This document shows, piece by piece, positions 9,381-22,500 of a stretch of 64,000 nucleotides of DNA; position 1 is the stretch's first letter; every line of letters begins with the position of its first letter. The DNA is from Zingiber officinale. Taxonomy: Eukaryota > Streptophyta > Magnoliopsida > Zingiberales > Zingiberaceae. The stretch is from contig NC_055988.1 in assembly GCF_018446385.1 (NCBI RefSeq), positions 163,320,209 to 163,384,208 on the forward strand, given 5' to 3'. The translations under genes were made by a program, and so were the position numbers. The notes below the pieces were generated by a model. That model saw only the letters and a list, made by a program, of their open reading frames with translations, made no database searches and had not been told where the DNA came from.

Positions 9381-12212
9381 AGATACTATTAAAAATGATA
9401 TTAATATTAGTAATTGATATTTATATGGTGAGCCGAGCATCGTGAGTCCTAGCCCATGCTCAACATGAACCTGCACTTGAGGCTAGTCCATATACGTTTG
9501 GGTCATGCGTTGACATCTCTATTGGAAAGGTGTCTTTCTCTTCCTCTTCCTCTTCCTCTTACCTTGGAAGCAAAATCGTTCCTATTACTCTTATCTTGGA
9601 AGGTAAGTCTTCCTCTTCCTCTTACCTTGGAAGTTAAGTCCTTCCTCATTCCCTTATCTCAGAAGGTTGTTGTTCTTCCTCTTACCTCAGAAGGTAAGTT
9701 TACTCTTCCTCATACTACTTTGAAAGGTAAGTTTATTCTTCCTCTTACCTCGGAAGGTAATTTATTTTCTCTTTTTGTAATCCTTTTCTAGTTCATGTAA
9801 CAAGCAGGAGATAAATTGCAGTTGTACTCTACTCGAGGGGAGTGTTAGAAATATTATGAGTTATTAGTTATGTATAGTGTGTTCATTCCCCATTGGATGT
9901 TTTAGATTTAGAATCTATGTTGAATCCTATATATATACACCTTCTCTTATGAACCATGTTCTTGATGTTTGTCTGTGTGGATCATACACCTTTGTTTAGA
10001 ACATACATCTCTCTAATTAATTATTTTTGAACGAACCAGTGAAATGATAATAGTTTTTTCCCCCTTAAAATATATAATTGGTGCAGAATGGTTAGAAAAG
10101 ACTCTATCACAAGATCCAATTCCCAAGCTAGTGACTGTTGTAAATCCAGGAAACCCTTCAGGAGCCTACATCCCGGAGCCTCTCCTCCTGGTAAATTACA
10201 TGATATATGTCTCTACAAATATGCTGCCAAATTTTCTGTCTAATCTATATAGGTTTTTTACCAGAAAATGTCAGATCTTTGTAAAAGAGCCGGTGCATGG
10301 TTCGTTGTAGATAACACATATGAGTAAGTACTGTGGTTATCTTTTTCTTACTAGCAACATCATATCATTTGCTAGGTTCAACTTATAAATTGTCCATATT
10401 GAGATAAGTAATCAAGAAATATCATTAAGCTCAGCTCGTATGTGCACAAGCAGCGTATACTTGCAAATTCATTAGTGTTCATTGCTACAAGATGCAACCT
10501 TATGACAAATATGATATCATCATCATCTACTTGTTATAGATGAGAATTGTTGCAATGATTGTTTCAAGTGCGTGAGTCTCACAGAGATTTGCTTAGGCTA
10601 CGGATACATTCTTATTCTTACTAAATTTTTTAGTTTAGCTTAATATAGATTTTTCATACAAGGCTATTAGAAAAGGCCGGCAAGTCAAAACTTGTGGTTT
10701 AAATTCAATGATTTGCCTACTCCTAGAGTGTAGAATAGACTTTTGGATTGAAGTTTTCGTCAAATGTATAGGAGACGTTCATTTGATCAAGTCAGGAGGA
10801 TGTGGAACAACAAATCAAATTCCTTTTACGGGTGACACTTTACATTATGTAGCAGGCCTGTGCCTTTATACAACTGAATAGTGGAGGTTGAACTATTTTT
10901 GCCTCAGAGATATGTCAAAATTGAAATTATGAACTTGTTTCTGTTTTCTTTTGATGGTTATAGGATGTGCAGATATTTTTTAGCACATAAATATTATGCA
11001 ACATCATGAGCATGTTTATTCATTTCTCTCTCTCAAATAGAAACCTACAATTTTCTCTGGCAAAATACTCCATATCTCTGTTAATTAAATTTCCTACCAT
11101 ACATAAATCACACTGTGAATGTGAATCACATTATTACCTACAATGCATGTAGTAGATATGACATGACAAGCGACCGCCCAATTGATCCAACCAAGATTCC
11201 TTACCATTTATGGCTTTTTTTGTGGTCAAATATAATGATGCAGGTATTTCATGTACAATGGTCTGAAGCATTCTTGCATAGAAGATGACCACATCGTCAA
11301 TCTCTTTTCGTTTTCTAAGGCCTATGGAATTATGGGATGGCGTATTGGATATGTAAGTCGACATTCCAGCTAACATTTCGGTCGATCTTGTGCCTGATGT
11401 TCAATACCGCATGCCAAACAAGTCAAATTCTTGGAAGCCTGTTTTGTTTTCTAGAAGCATAGCGATGATCAATTTTTGTTTCAGATAGATTTCAATCTGT
11501 TAGAGTATTCATGTTGACTGCTAAGTAGAAAACTTAAAACTATTTTTGTTCAAACCAATACTTTAGGCAATCATAGCTTATAAGGTTAAACATTGATTTC
11601 TTTACTTCTATCTTTGGTGTGGACAAATTGAGCTATGGTAAAAATATAAGTTCGCAAATTGAGTTTGACTAATTCTGATCTTCTATGAACTAACTATTGT
11701 GTAGATTTTCAGTCATTTTTATGAATCTCTGTATCTTAATCTCGTACACAAACTCACAGATAGCATACCCAGATGCAGTCGATGGTTTTGCAGCTCAGCT
11801 TCTCAAAGTTCAGGACAACATTCCCATCTGTGCTTCAATCATAGGCCAGCATTTGGCTCTTCACTCCCTTGAGGTTGGACCGGAATGGGTTAGAGAAAGG
11901 GTGCAGCTCCTCGTGAGGAGCAGAGACATGCTCATAAAAGCTTTGGCTCCACTCGGGGAAGAAAATGTCAAGGGAGGACAGGGTGCTATCTATCTCTGGG
12001 CTAAACTTCCTGAGAAGTTCTCGGACGACTATGAGGTTGTCAGATGGCTAGTGAGGAGGCACCATGTGATCGTCGTTCCCGGGAGTGCCAGTGGCAGTCC
12101 AGGCTATGTTCGAATTTCGTTCGGCGGCCTGAAAGAGACTGACTGCGAGGTAGCTGCCTACAGGCTGCAGAAAGGTTTGGAAGAGCTGGTGAAGGACGGC
12201 ATGGTCGAGTAA
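6280..12212 (+). CDS. ISS1: Aromatic aminotransferase ISS1/VAS1 (PLP-dependent, class I/II)
   Basis: Nine coding exons join to 393 aa: 6280-6342, 6685-6732, 7364-7492, 8002-8061, 8733-8889, 10087-10190, 10265-10323, 11244-11352, 11760-12212; all introns are GT-AG. The product matches Arabidopsis ISS1/VAS1 closely in length and motifs: ETDMPVMVQIQELMRG at the N terminus, YGADEGLPELRQAL, TAGANQAFVN (PLP phosphate region), NPGNPSG, and SFSKAYGIMGWRIGY with the Schiff-base lysine at about residue 232. The family is cytosolic and transaminates aromatic amino acids and methionine, with indole-3-pyruvate and ethylene-precursor metabolism as the known physiological link (established for Arabidopsis, inferred here). 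The start is set by alignment of MGT..LAKRALETDMP with the family. The C terminus LEELVKDGMVE is typical. No break is seen. Introns 5, 7 and 8 are long; intron 5 holds repeat DNA. Confidence 0.95.
9201..9770 (+). repeat. Degenerate CTTACCTCGGAAGGTAAG minisatellite
   Basis: Units of roughly 25-35 bp built on TTCCTCTTACCTYGGAAGGTAAGT recur about ten times. The core CTTACCT..AAGGTAAG is nearly self-complementary. Three units contain the ideal 5' splice-site sequence AGGTAAGT on the transcribed strand of ISS1 (9601, 9692, 9725). Confidence 0.75.
9336..9376. repeat. (TA)n microsatellite
   Basis: About 20 uninterrupted TA dinucleotides inside ISS1 intron 5. Confidence 0.95.
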
Positions 12213-12930
12213 ATAACAAATGCAATCGTTGGGCTCCAAAGCACAACTGAAGTGAAGTGAAGTGAAGCTGTTTTCATTTGCCTTCTGGACTGATTCCAAT
12301 AAGATCTTCCTCATTTTGTGTTCATATTCATAGTTTTTGCTTTGTTTTGTTTCGATTCATTTTCCATTGCGAAGAGGTAAAGACAGCAAATAACATCTCT
12401 TAAACCATAATGAAGCATCATTTCCTTTCATGTAGTGGTTTTTTTATACTCCAGGTGTTTAAGTTTCTTCTGATTAATTTTGAAAATTTGAAGCATAATT
12501 TATGCATATTCAGTTAACTTTCAGATTTGAGATTTAAGTTCTGGTTTTATTTAAGTTTTGGGTTTTTATTATTCCTTCGGTTGTTATATCAGTGCACCAT
12601 AAGATGATATGATATTGTGCCTCGATAAATAATTCTATTTAAAAAGGAATAGATATGATGAAGCTGTCATCTTTCAAAATATTTGATAACTTCTTCTAAT
12701 TCTGGTTTTAATTAAAAATGGAGATTTTATAAACAATTTTAATTGAAATTACTACACAAATTATAAAATTTTAAAAATTCTTTATCTTTTATTTTTAGAA
12801 TTATTACACAAATTAGAGATTTTATAAAATTACTACACTTTATCTTTTTTTTAAGAATTACCACCCAAATTAGAGATTTTATAAAATTTCTGCACTTTAT
12901 CTTTTATTTTTAAAATATCAAAAAGTATAA

Positions 12931-12936
<6 letters not shown>
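12213..12936. other. ISS1 3' region and AT-rich spacer
   Basis: This holds the likely 3' UTR of ISS1 and then AT-rich DNA. Three imperfect copies of an ATTACNCNAATTAGAGATTTTATAAAATT-like phrase lie at 12690-12900. No gene is seen. Confidence 0.5.

Positions 12937-13016
<80 letters not shown>
12937..13016. repeat. (TA)n microsatellite
   Basis: About 40 TA dinucleotides. The minus-strand and plus-strand open frames across it are artefacts of the repeat. Confidence 0.95.
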
Positions 13017-13019
<3 letters not shown>

Positions 13020-13640
13020 TTTTTACTAAACACTATAATTCAATTGGGAAACTTGAACCTTAGAGATAAAATTTTAAAAAAAATATATAGCTTAAAAATT
13101 ATAACCCAATTGGGAAGCATCAACCCTAAAATAAAATCTTAAAATAATATTTTTAATTAATTTTTTAATTCAAAATTAAAAAAAATAATTAAAAAGAAAA
13201 AAAAACAAAGCAAAGCTGATATGCTGTGCAACACGCACAGTACGTGACTGTGCGCATTGCGTAGGATATCATATTCATCTATATATATATATATATAATT
13301 TAAAATTTATCATAAAATACTTTTTCAAATAATGAAAATCAATCGTGACATAATATATATAAGTTTACGAGCAAATTATTTTTTTAATAAAATATAAAAA
13401 TATAATAATTTTGATAAAAAAAATTTAATAATTCTTATCATCAAAATTCCTAAATATTATCTTGTATTTAGACATATAGATGCATTTTATGAGCTATTAA
13501 AGTCTTTCTATATTTAAAGTAATTAAAGAAGTATTATTTGACAATTAATAGTTTTATATAACCTTTATTATATTTAAAGATATCGATATTTTAAAAAACG
13601 AATTATAAGTTTAACTAAGGGATATTTGGAATATAATATA

Positions 13641-14645
13641 GGCTAAAATACCGGTAAGCCCGCTAGGTTTTATATCTAGTATTATTTTGCTCCCCTATAT
13701 TTAAAAAATAAAAAATCTTGTAAAAGATAATTGTGCCTTTTTTATTATTTTTTTAATAATAATCTCAAGAGAAAAAAAATAAATTGAATTGACCATTATA
13801 TCCTTTAATAAAAGCTCTTATAAAATTCATATATGCACCAATATAAATAGCAAAAAATAGTAATTCTGAAAAGAATAATTAACAAAAAAAAACTCATTCC
13901 ACCATTCTCACCAAATAAAAAAAGAAAAATTCTAAATTGATGAACTAAAATCAAATGAAGATGGAACAAAGTTCATCATTAAAAATCTCCTCTTAATCAT
14001 CAAATGTAGCATAATGAATAAAAGACAATTATACCATTATCTTTTTTATTATTTTTCGATAATAACCTCATGAGGAGAAAAATACATTGAATTGACTATT
14101 ATATCCTTCGGTAAAAACCTTCATAAAATTCATACATACATTTACATAAATAATAGAAAAGCAGCAACTCTGAAAGGGATAACCATCTAAAAACTCATTC
14201 TACCACTCTCACTATACCCAAAAAAAGACAGAATTCTAAATTGATGAATCAAAATCACTTCTACTTCATTATACATTATATTTGATGAGGAAGAAGAGAT
14301 TTTTAATGATGAACTTTATTCTATCTTCATTTGATTTTGATTCATCAATTTAGAATTCTAATTTTTTTTATTTTGTGAGGGTAGTGGAATAAGTTTTTGG
14401 TTGATTATCCCTTTCAGAGTTGTTGTCTTTCTGTTGTTTATGCTGATGTATGTATAAATTTTGTGAGAATTTATATCAAAGGATATAATAGTCAATTCAA
14501 TGTATTTTTTTCCTCTTGAGATTATTATTAAAAAATGATTTCTCACATTTGACTTTTGGTCAATGAGGGGTTAAATATTTTTTTTTAAAACTAGGGGCAA
14601 AATGCTATGGGATAGAAAATATGCGGGGTTAAAGGTATTTTAGCT
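13641..14645. mobile_element. Foldback-type MITE with long imperfect terminal inverted repeats
   Basis: The left end GGCTAAAATACCGGTAAGCCCGC pairs with the right end, whose complement reads AGCTAAAATACCTTTAACCCCGC, and complementarity continues for about 60 bp (ATTTTGCYCCYTA block on both sides). Inside, a segment containing CATTGAATTGACYATTATATCC and GAATTCTAAATTGATGAA occurs twice in direct order (about 13770-13960 and 14070-14260) and once inverted (about 14300-14520), so the middle can fold. The flanks are TA-rich, so the target duplication is ambiguous. No coding capacity is seen, and the superfamily is not assigned. Confidence 0.65.
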
Positions 14646-15799
14646 TATAATCTTACTATTTTATTAAAAATCTCCCCCTTTACTAACTAGGTGAAGCCTA
14701 AAATGTATTTACGTTAATGCCCTTTTTTCTATTTATACTAAAAAAATTCAAGATTTATTAGTAATTCCACAAGCGAAACAATCAGTGTTTTAGAGTTCGA
14801 GACTCAGCTACAGCGTATTATTATGAATTTTTCTCATCATTAATTTTCTCTGATTGTTTTATATAAAAAAATATAGTTCTCTTTAGTCTCATATCTTAGA
14901 ATTGACAACACTATGATCAAAGAAGCTTCTATAAATATTTTAGACCGACGATGTTAAAAAATATATTTTTCTTAGTTTTTTTTTACTAAGATAAGTATAA
15001 TATTAAATTAAAATAATTTTTTTATAGTAGTTTGTTGCTAGGATTCTCTAGTGTCACTATTGTATGGGTCTGACAAATCTTATCCAAATAATTAATTCTT
15101 GGTTTATAAGGGTGACACTAGAAAATCCAAACAATTTAGATTTTCAAAAACCCAAATAATTTATATATTATTATACTACACATGCAATTAATACTAAAGA
15201 ATCAGTATAATGTAATATCTGCTCTGGAATATTCTTCTCCCTTCCAACTTTCTAGAGGGATGGTAGTTGGAAGTTGGTTAGAAAGATTTGAACGGTGCTA
15301 TCGATGGTCGAGTAAGTTTTTTTCCTCCCATCAATGGCGAGGCCGTGAGGGCCCTTGTTCATGGCTGTCAGACTACTTTCTTTGGAGTTAGCCAAAGTTG
15401 AAGGAGCAGTTGTTGGACGGTATGTGAAGGTGCAGATCGGTTTTCCTTCCCATCTCCCTCACATACCCTCTTCTTGGTATTTTTTCCTTCCCTCCCTCGG
15501 TTGACTCCTTCCTATCTGTTTTGTTTCTTGATTTCTTCGGCCTCTTGGCTATTGTGTTTCTAGTTCATTGGTGCAAATAGGTTGCTGTAGTTCTGGTTTC
15601 AAGATTTTCCGCTGATTGTTGGAGCTTTTCTTGGCCACTCGTAGAGAATTTTATAAATTTTGTGAGATGAAGTTAACTTCAATTTTTTAGGGTTTAGTTT
15701 AACTTTATGTTAGATTCAGGTTTAAATTTGAGCTCAACAAACAGACATTATTTGGATAAATTTCTAGGTTATAATGAGTAGTATAAAATTTTGGTATAA
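14646..15799. other. Intergenic DNA, no recognised gene
   Basis: The first part is AT-rich. From about 15180 to 15640 base composition rises and a short exon-like stretch appears near 15330-15420, but no start, splice structure or family match supports a gene. It may be flanking DNA of the retroelement that begins near 15800. Confidence 0.4.
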
Positions 15800-17146
15800 C
15801 TGGTTAGGATCCGTAAGGGGTAGATCCAGTTAGTTCCATTTAACCAAATGTACTACGTCGAAGTCATATCTTCTTAGACATGTATAGACTGAGCTTTCCT
15901 AACCTACTATCATCCAAAACTTCACCAGTATCGTAGGTCAAGTTAAACTTATTCCCTTTTTAATTTAATCCTAATTACCCTACCGGGTAGATTATTTTTG
16001 GAGGTGTCAACTAGTTTGAAGCCTAGCTCCCCTAAATTATTGATTTTTCTTTTAAGATTTTTATATAATTAAGTTTAGTTTTAATTAAGATTTAATGTTT
16101 AATTTATAATTTATAATTTAAATTTAAGTTTTTTATTTTGAATTAATTAAATTGGTCAAATTGTCCTTCTTTAAAAGAGTGTATTTAATATTTAAATTTT
16201 CTCTCCATTTTAATTTTCTTAAGTTAATTGAATTGTCTTTATTTAATAGATTATTGTTAATGTTTAAGTTTTTATTAGTTTTTAAATTTGAATTGATTAA
16301 ATTGTTTGTGTTATATTTCTTTAAAGGTTTATCTTTTAACTTGTTATTAATTATTAATTTCGAATTTTCTTTAATATTTAATTTTGAATTTGTTAAATTT
16401 GATTTTGATTTTAATAGAGTGTTTGAATTTATCCATATTTTTTTTGTCTTTTAAGTTCATATTATTAGTTAAATTTATTAGATTAGTCTTATCTTTAAAA
16501 TTTTCTTTGCTTTGGATAGAATTTTCTAGATTGATATTGTCAAGATTATTAAATAATTTATTAAGGTATTTATTGATTTCATCTAAATCTATTTCGTTAT
16601 TTTTTGAATTCAACCTTATTTTAATATTTGAATTAATTATTTATGAATTAATTAATATGTCTGAATTGATTTGGTCAATGTTTTGTTTGACCAAGTCACA
16701 GTTGATGTCAATTTGAGCAAAGTCTTGATTGACTTGATCAAAATCTAGATAGTAATTCAAATTGATTTGGTTATTATTTGAATTTTTAAGATTATTAATT
16801 ATTTTCATATTTTTTGAAATTTCTAAATTAATTAAATTTGTTTTATAAGATAATATCCTAGGGGTATTTGTGCATGTATTGTCAAATACATTATTTTCAC
16901 GTATATTTTTAGAAATATCTAAATTAACATGCATATTTTTTAAACTACTACTAACAGGGGTATTTTGATAAATTTTACTAACCTTAAGCGCAGCCCCTAA
17001 TTCAGTAGGCTTCTCCGTTGGATCTGAGTCGAGTCTGGATTCGATTTTGACTTATTCGTCTAACTCCAATGACTCCACGTGAAGGTTGGTTAGGCAGGTC
17101 CAAAACTTGTGGGCATCCTTGACCTTTCCTATCCTACAAGTAACTT
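15800..17146 (-). mobile_element. Ty1/copia internal fragment (gag-side), minus strand
   Basis: The minus-strand text holds Asn/Lys-rich stretches and a DPTEKPTELGAA..NTPVSS segment typical of the long variable gag-side region of SIRE/Maximus-like copia elements. It has many breaks and is a fossil. I infer that it belongs to the same element as 24376-25989 and was split from it by the gypsy-type LTR at 17147-24375: orientation agrees and both sides are gag-proximal. A deletion at the junction is possible. Confidence 0.5.
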
Positions 17147-19520
17147 TGTTAGGTAATAAATATGAGACAAATTGTAAAATACAACACCTAAATAATAATA
17201 AAATAATAATATTATTTGAGGAATAACCTTAACGGAATTTTTAGAAATTTTTAAGAATTTTTTGAAAATTATTCGAAGCTCATAACACGAGTTTACGGGG
17301 ATGCGTTTATATGCTTTGGAAAAGCCTATTTAGAAATACCCAAAAAATGGAAGTTGATTGAGGAATTCAACCTAGAGTTTAATTAAAATACCTAAGGTTA
17401 TAATATTTTTTTATTTTCTTATTTTCTTTCTTTTTCCTTCTTTTCTCTCCCGAGCTGATCCTTCTCCTCCTCCCCACTCGCGGTGCTGAACCCTCCTCTT
17501 CCTTCTTCCCTCACGCGACATCGAGCCACCGCTGCCTTCTTCCTTCCGATCTCCTCTCTCGACGCCGACGATCTCTTCATCTCCCTCGCTCCTTCTCCAT
17601 CGCGAGCACCAGCATCTTCCCCGACGCATCGCCGGCTGGCCTCGTGCCCTAGCCATCCCTCTTTCCCCATCGGCTGTTGTGAGCCAACGCGGGAACATAG
17701 GCGTTGCCGTTTGCCCTCGGTTGGCTGTGCCCTAACTTCTTGATGTCGATGTTTGATGATGGTGTGAGCATCACCGGCGGTCCCAGTTAGGCTTGGAGCA
17801 AGGAGCCCCTGTATCTCTTGATCGTGGTCGGCTATTGCCCTTCTCCTGAGTATATTCCGGTCAGTGCCCTAGTGACGGCGTCGTACTATCCTGTGCCCCG
17901 GCTCATTCATCGCAGCACCTCGATTCCCTCCGAGAGAGATCTCGGATCTAGTTCAGGGGTAAGTCTTGCTCAGTGTTGAATTAGTATGGTTTTGGTATCA
18001 TATTTGGTTTGGATTTGGGAATTTTGCTTTGATTGTAGTTGATGTGGATTGAGGATTGTGGTTGATTTGGAAAACAACACTTTCATCTAGCTCTGATCAT
18101 CCTTGTGGCATCATCTTATCTTCAGGTCTGAGGGGAGAGCTCCACTGGTATTGCTATTACGGTTGGTGCTATTCATCTAGCAGTGGATTGAATTAGGGTA
18201 AGTTGTTTAGTTTCAGGTAATGGATTGAGATTTGAGTCTAATCCTCATATGTTCAGATGTTGGTTATGATTTAGGGTATTTGTTTTGGGAGATCAGCAAC
18301 CCCACCTTGTACCGGCTACCAATTCCCGGCAGCCAACATCTTCGACCATGAGTCAATAACGGAGCATCCGATTTAGGTGAGTTTTGAAGTTGATTTCATT
18401 TCTATATGGGATGTGAAAAGTGTGATGTGAGTTGTATTAATTGAGGTGGATGAAGTATGTAGGGTTGATTCTTGATGTCTAGTGGAAGTTACAATGGATT
18501 TGTTGATAGGTTATAGATTTTGAATGCTAGATTTTCTATTTAGGGTTTTGAATTATGTAAGAATATGAATGGAAGGGAAAGTGACGATGATTGGGTTTAT
18601 GATGGAATGATTAGGGTAAATGGAGCTAACCCTAGTTGATCAATGGATTAGATTTAGTTGAGGATTTGATTTAGCTAATTAATTTATATATAATTAGCTA
18701 AATCTGTATATCATTTATTACAGGACTTTGATTCAAGACGGCATCTCGACGTGGGATCTTTCGAATATGATCTCCATTTTTTAGGCGGGTACTTCTGATT
18801 TATCTCTTTGATATAGTCATTTTAGATATGCGTAATAGTATATAGCTAGTAGCAATGGATTATGTTACTTTTGCTTTGGTATGTCACTATTTGTTCCTTG
18901 TAGTTTGCCTATATTCTTATTGGTTATGCATTCATACTTATATTCCCTTGTTTGTTGCCATGTTTACTCCTGTTCTTAGAAATAGTGACATACATTGACC
19001 TACTGTGTAGTAGACTTGTTATTTGTCATATCCGATTTGTGTACTTAGATTCATGATTCCTAGATCATTGTATGATTTATTTCCTTTTTGGTGTATTTTA
19101 TATGGAGGTGTATACTGTCAGCATCTACATGTTAATGTCATACACCATCTTGTATGATTACATGCTGTGCGATTGTCGGCTCCATTATTGTTGAGTGCAT
19201 CGCAGTTACATGATCTGCACACACAACCACTAATGGGTTAGTGGTACATCATGCAAGGTGTGTGCAGTTTGCTCTGTCAGGGCTCCGCTGGTCCGCTCCT
19301 GGGTAGCGATGACTGCAACGTGTAGCGGGCAGGGATCCCTTCCCTTGACTACTCCACTCTGTTTAGGGTAGGATGATAGGTGTACTCCGACAGCATCCTG
19401 TCCACTCCGTCATTCAGGAGCAATGATGGCAGAGTGCACAGTTGTTATAGTCCTACCCACTCGGTCTCACCATCGTGTGTGAGATGGCTGACTGGCTTCA
19501 AGGGTGACATATGTTATTTT

Positions 19521-22500
19521 TGTAGGGGATCGGTGGCTAGCTTGAAGGGGGGTTGGATAGACGACACCCCCAAATCGATTGCTTCCTACACTCGTTAGTA
19601 TGCGCAGTGGAAATACAAACTAACTACAAATATGAAAGCTAAACATTAAAGGAAAGAAAAATAAGCCAATCGCTAACACGTTCGTTTAACGTGGTTCGGA
19701 GATTAGGGCTCCTATTCCACGGCGTGTCCTTGAGGTGGATGATCCCGATCCGTCGGTGGATTAGCCCCTGGCAAACTTTGGCTATCTCAAGTAGCTCCTT
19801 GTGGGTGGAGAAACTGCCACGCCCCCAGGTAGTCCTTGCCAGAGAAAATTTCGGTAGCATCTCCCCTGTACGGGTGACAATCTAAAATTTCCTACAATGC
19901 CCTCAGAGCCACATATTCATCGGCCAACACGGTCGGAACAATAACAACATAAATATAACAAACATCCACGCAGTTTATAATGAAAACTACACATAAGCAC
20001 AGATAAGAAAAACATCACCAAAATTCCTACTCAACTACACCCATAAAGCACAAAACTGATATCCTACTCAACTACACTCATAAAGCACAAAACTAATATC
20101 ATCCAAATATAAATCCATCGATAACAAAACATACAAGAACCAAATATCAAGCTATAAGTCTGAAAAGCAAAGTCTAACACAATAAGTAAAACCCAAACTG
20201 TGCGAACTCGTCGCGACGTGCAATGGTGGGGGACTAGCAACTGGAACTCCTCCGGACAGCCTCAACCTGAAAAAAATAATAACGGGGTGTAAGTCCAACA
20301 CTCAGCGAATACCTAGTTGACATGCATAGTAAACTATAACAAATAGTCATAACTATGCGTACAGTCTCCTGATATAACATATAGAAAATATAGAACCGAA
20401 AGATAAGGAGTAACTGTACTAACCAGAACTTGGGTATAAGGGTATCAAGGCCGTCAAACCCAAAGTATCATAAAACCTGTATGCATGTCAAACAATGCAT
20501 TCATCCAATATGTAGCATATAAAGTGCAACAACCACAAGCAATAAATGCAAATAATGCATATGATGCCAATAACATGTCCTGGTCACCCCTACTGTCAGT
20601 CAGTCATCTCACACACGATGGTGAGACCGAGTGGGTAGGGTTGTGGCAACCGTGCACTCTGTCGTTACTACTCCTGATAAGTGACCAAGTGGACGGGATG
20701 CTGTCGGAGTACACCTATCCTCCTACCTCAAACATAGTGAGGTAGCGCAATGCTCTCATCTCCTGGTACGCGATGACGGGGAGGGATCCCTGCCGGCTAC
20801 CACGCTGAGTCATACTACCCATGAGCGGACCAACGGAGCCAAACAGAGCAACCTGCTGCACACACCTTGTCTGAATAAAAAAAAACCACTATCCCATGAG
20901 TGGTTGTGTGTGCAGATCCATATAACTGGCAATGCGCTCAACAATAATGGAGCTGTCAACCGCTTAGCATGCAATCATGCAAGATGGTGCATGTCACTAA
21001 GCTAGAAAATATCCTAATCCTATCCCTCTCCATACAATGTGTACCAAAATATGAGGATCAAATAGTATAATCTAGGTACACATGTCAAGTAGGGTATCTA
21101 ACCAGTCCAGTATATCATAGAGCATGACATGTCACTACCTCTATAACATAAAGGTAATAAACATATAACAAACAATACATGCTAGGAAGTAAATAGTGAC
21201 ATGCTAATGCAGATATAATTATAATTATTACTACTTGTTAAGATCTACTAAACATATCAACAAGACGTATCAAAATAGATAGGTCAAGGTACCCGTCTCA
21301 AATAGAAGGGTCTAATCCGGTCCAAATCCGACGTCGAGATGCTCGTCTCGAATCAGAGTCCTGTGTCAAACAACATATAAATATTTTATTTAGCTAAATT
21401 CATAAAAATAGCTAAATAAAATCCCTAAGACTAATTTAGGATAAAACCCTAATCACACCAACATCAATTTATACTCCTAAATTAAATCCAATAGTTGACT
21501 AGGGTTAATTATCTTAACCCTAATCATTCCGTTAGATAAATTCTAAATTTAATCAATCTACACATGATCAACTAATTACAACATCCGATTCAAACCACAA
21601 TTAACAACATAGATCAATTAACTACCCTTACCTCACTTCTTTCAAATCCTTAGCTGAATCAAGATCGCGCAACAAATCAACAAGCCCCAAAACTGAGTGC
21701 CCAACTGTTAGGTCACTGCCGGATATGTGAGCTGTCAGAAAACAGTGACTGGTGCCATAGTGACCAGCCCAACCATTAGTTTGAATTTGAGCTATAGCAA
21801 GAACCAAAATTCCTAACACCTTACCTTCAACCCAAAACCTCTCCTGTTGATCCACAGCCAAGTAAAACAGATGCCAAAAAAAGCTGCTTACTAGAGAATA
21901 TTGCTGCCAACGATCTTCTGCCGAAACTACAGAGAACTGCGACAATGCCAAGTTCTTCCTCCTTGCCGGAACTAATCCTCATCAACCAAAGTAGAGATGT
22001 AAGGGAAGAGGAAATCAACGATTCTAGGTCAAAGTGGGTGGCTCAGCAGAACCTGGTGGCGGCAGGCAGTGATTAGGGCATGACTTAGCGAATCTGGTGA
22101 TCAGCGATCAGAAACTAGGGCGACACCTAGGCACCTGTTGTGGTCTTCGGCGTTCAGCGGAGAGGCATCAACTGCGCTAGGAGGTGTCGGGCGGTGCCGA
22201 CTAATCGACGACGATAGTAGCTGTCGACGAGCGAGAGACGGCTAGGGCACAAGGAGCCACAAAGGGGTGACCACAGTGAGGGAATCACCGTCGGCGACAA
22301 GGCCAGTGGCCGCTGATCGGTGCGATGGGGGAACCGAGAGCAAGGATGGGCGGCGAGAGACAGCTAGGGCATGGTGCTAAGCAGAGGGGAATCAAAGAAG
22401 AGGAAGAGGAAAGGTGAAGCTCGGGAAAAGCTGGAGAGGTGCGAGGCTTTCCCTTGGCCACTGCCTTTGCACCGTAGGGGAAGAAACGGACGCGAGCAGC

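Larger units (their letters stand above)
8938..10050 (+). mobile_element. Degraded LTR-element remnant in ISS1 intron 5
   Basis: Around 9075-9095 the text CATTCAACATAGTACGAGAG resembles an LTR end followed by a decayed TGGTATCAGAGC primer site. At 9832-9842 a purine-rich CGAGGGGAGTG precedes TGTTAGAAATATTATGAG, which looks like a 3' LTR start of copia type, with a TATATATACACC box near 9929. The interval between holds a simple repeat array rather than recognisable gag or pol. It is an old, internally deleted fossil; boundaries are approximate. Confidence 0.4.

Noticed and set aside
12851-13033. Open frame of about 60 codons with Tyr-Ile repeats
   Set aside because: Pure translation of the (TA)n microsatellite; the same applies at 9300-9377 and 23985-24239.
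15311-15430. Possible small host exon (ATGGCGAGGCC...)
   Set aside because: It meets a stop after a few codons, no splice partners or conserved motif were found, and it lies beside retroelement remnants.
16152-16934. Overlapping open frames rich in Asn, Lys, Leu and Phe
   Set aside because: The plus-strand frames are the complement of AT-rich minus-strand copia text; low complexity, no family match as independent genes.
17411-17743. Open frames of 80-95 codons on both strands
   Set aside because: They lie in the C/T-rich leader of gypsy-type LTR A, overlap each other on opposite strands and have Arg/Glu or Pro/Ser composition forced by base bias; the same happens in LTR B at 22392-22649.
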